A DNA stretch of 18,196 bases from Basidiobolus heterosporus B8920. Taxonomy: Eukaryota; Basidiobolomycota; Basidiobolomycetes; Basidiobolales; Basidiobolaceae. The translations under genes and the position numbers were made by a program. Positions 17,767 through 18,196 of the stretch are shown piece by piece. Numbering within the stretch: position 1 is the stretch's first letter; every line of letters starts with the position of its first letter. The notes beneath the pieces are model-generated. The model was not told the DNA's origin and searched no databases. It worked only from the letters and a program-made list of their open reading frames with translations. The stretch is taken from the NCBI GenBank assembly GCA_000697455.1, contig JNET01032829.1, forward strand, positions 1-18,196, written 5' to 3'.

Positions 17767-18196
17767 TCAACCTTTCTCCCACCAATTATTCCACTCATAA
17801 TGAGTGTCAAAACATACTAAATATTTGCTCTTGCTCACCTCTACATATGCACAAATTTGATTCAACAGCCACAATTCAACTACATCTACATACTTCCCTT
17901 CCATATGCACATTGGCAAAACTACTATACATGCTGTATCCTTTATAACATATGCACTTTGCTAGTAAATGGTACCTTGCGCTGGTGGAAACCATGATGAG
18001 TTGTTGCACTTGCACAAACACTCGCTGTGTATACAGCCAAAATATGCCTCTTGATATTTGGATATTGGTTTGGTTACTATATTGCTTACTATGACTGGAA
18101 AATACTACACCACGTCCAAAGCTAAAAAACCGTATGTTCTCCCAAGTTATTCCTGCAAGATATTGTTGAATTCTCCCTAAATTATAATGACAATAA
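17767..18196 (-). CDS. Unidentified open frame, partial at the right window edge, at least 142 aa
   Basis: The minus strand is open without a stop from the window edge to a TGA at 17767-17769. The first complete codon is at 18195-18193, and there are at least 142 codons. The 5' end lies outside the window. I do not recognise the family. The reading is rich in Tyr, Trp, Val and Cys, with blocks such as GRIQQYLAGITW, STSARYHLLAKCICYKGYS, NVHMEGKYVDVVELWLL and YVEVSKSKYLVCFDTHYE. These look like genuine protein rather than random AT-rich translation, but there is no signal peptide, membrane segment or known catalytic motif. Because it neighbours a transposon-like relic, it may be the C-terminal end of a transposase or another mobile-element protein. 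A last exon of a host gene is also possible. Confidence 0.4.
   Translation of the reverse strand, partial: YCHYNLGRIQQYLAGITWENIRFFSFGRGVVFSSHSKQYSNQTNIQISRGIFWLYTQRVFVQVQQLIMVSTSARYHLLAKCICYKGYSMYSSFANVHMEGKYVDVVELWLLNQICAYVEVSKSKYLVCFDTHYEWNNWWEKG

Noticed and set aside
1-18196. tRNA, rRNA, CRISPR or bacterial operon features
   Set aside because: Looked for B-box-like and regular spacer-repeat patterns on both strands; none convincing.

Overview
This is a compact eukaryotic nuclear window, almost certainly from a fungus. Protein-coding genes are broken by very short introns (mostly 53-74 nt) with GT donors, CTAAC/CTGAC-like branch sites and AG acceptors. There are no tRNA or rRNA genes and no bacterial-style operons. 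URB2, LCB1 and a BNA3-type aminotransferase fit a fungus, and the small PEBP, lone-C2 and arrestin proteins ending in LPxYSQAL look more like an early-diverging fungus (Basidiobolus/Mucoromycota-like) than an ascomycete yeast. That placement is inference from gene style only.

Layout, left to right. 133-5218 (-): an 8-exon gene for the nucleolar ribosome-biogenesis factor Urb2/Npa2. 5493-6073 (-): a 2-exon PEBP-family gene. 6580-8699 (-): a 10-exon gene for serine palmitoyltransferase subunit LCB1. 8700-9645: a repeat-bearing spacer. 9646-10017 (+): a one-exon single-C2-domain protein. 10476-10832 (+): a small secreted Asn/Gly-rich protein. 11415-12409 (+) and 13085-14066 (-): two arrestin-fold paralogues lying tail to tail, with the intron in the same place and phase. 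14748-16064 (-): an intronless class I aminotransferase close to kynurenine aminotransferase. 16065-18196 holds no recognisable host gene: telomere-like scraps, a decayed LINE-like stretch, and an unidentified open frame running off the right edge.

The genes do not form an obvious pathway. URB2 (60S assembly), LCB1 (first step of sphingolipid synthesis) and BNA3 (tryptophan/kynurenine metabolism) are ordinary housekeeping functions. The more individual part is 8.7-14.3 kb. It contains a C2 protein, a secreted low-complexity protein and a diverged arrestin pair. It also has TATA boxes 43-87 nt upstream of each start, short tandem arrays in the upstream regions, and two predicted G-quadruplex motifs on opposite strands. 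I see no CRISPR, toxin, or other clearly new multi-gene system. The best leads are the arrestin pair, the secreted protein, the G-quadruplex pair and the unidentified right-edge frame.
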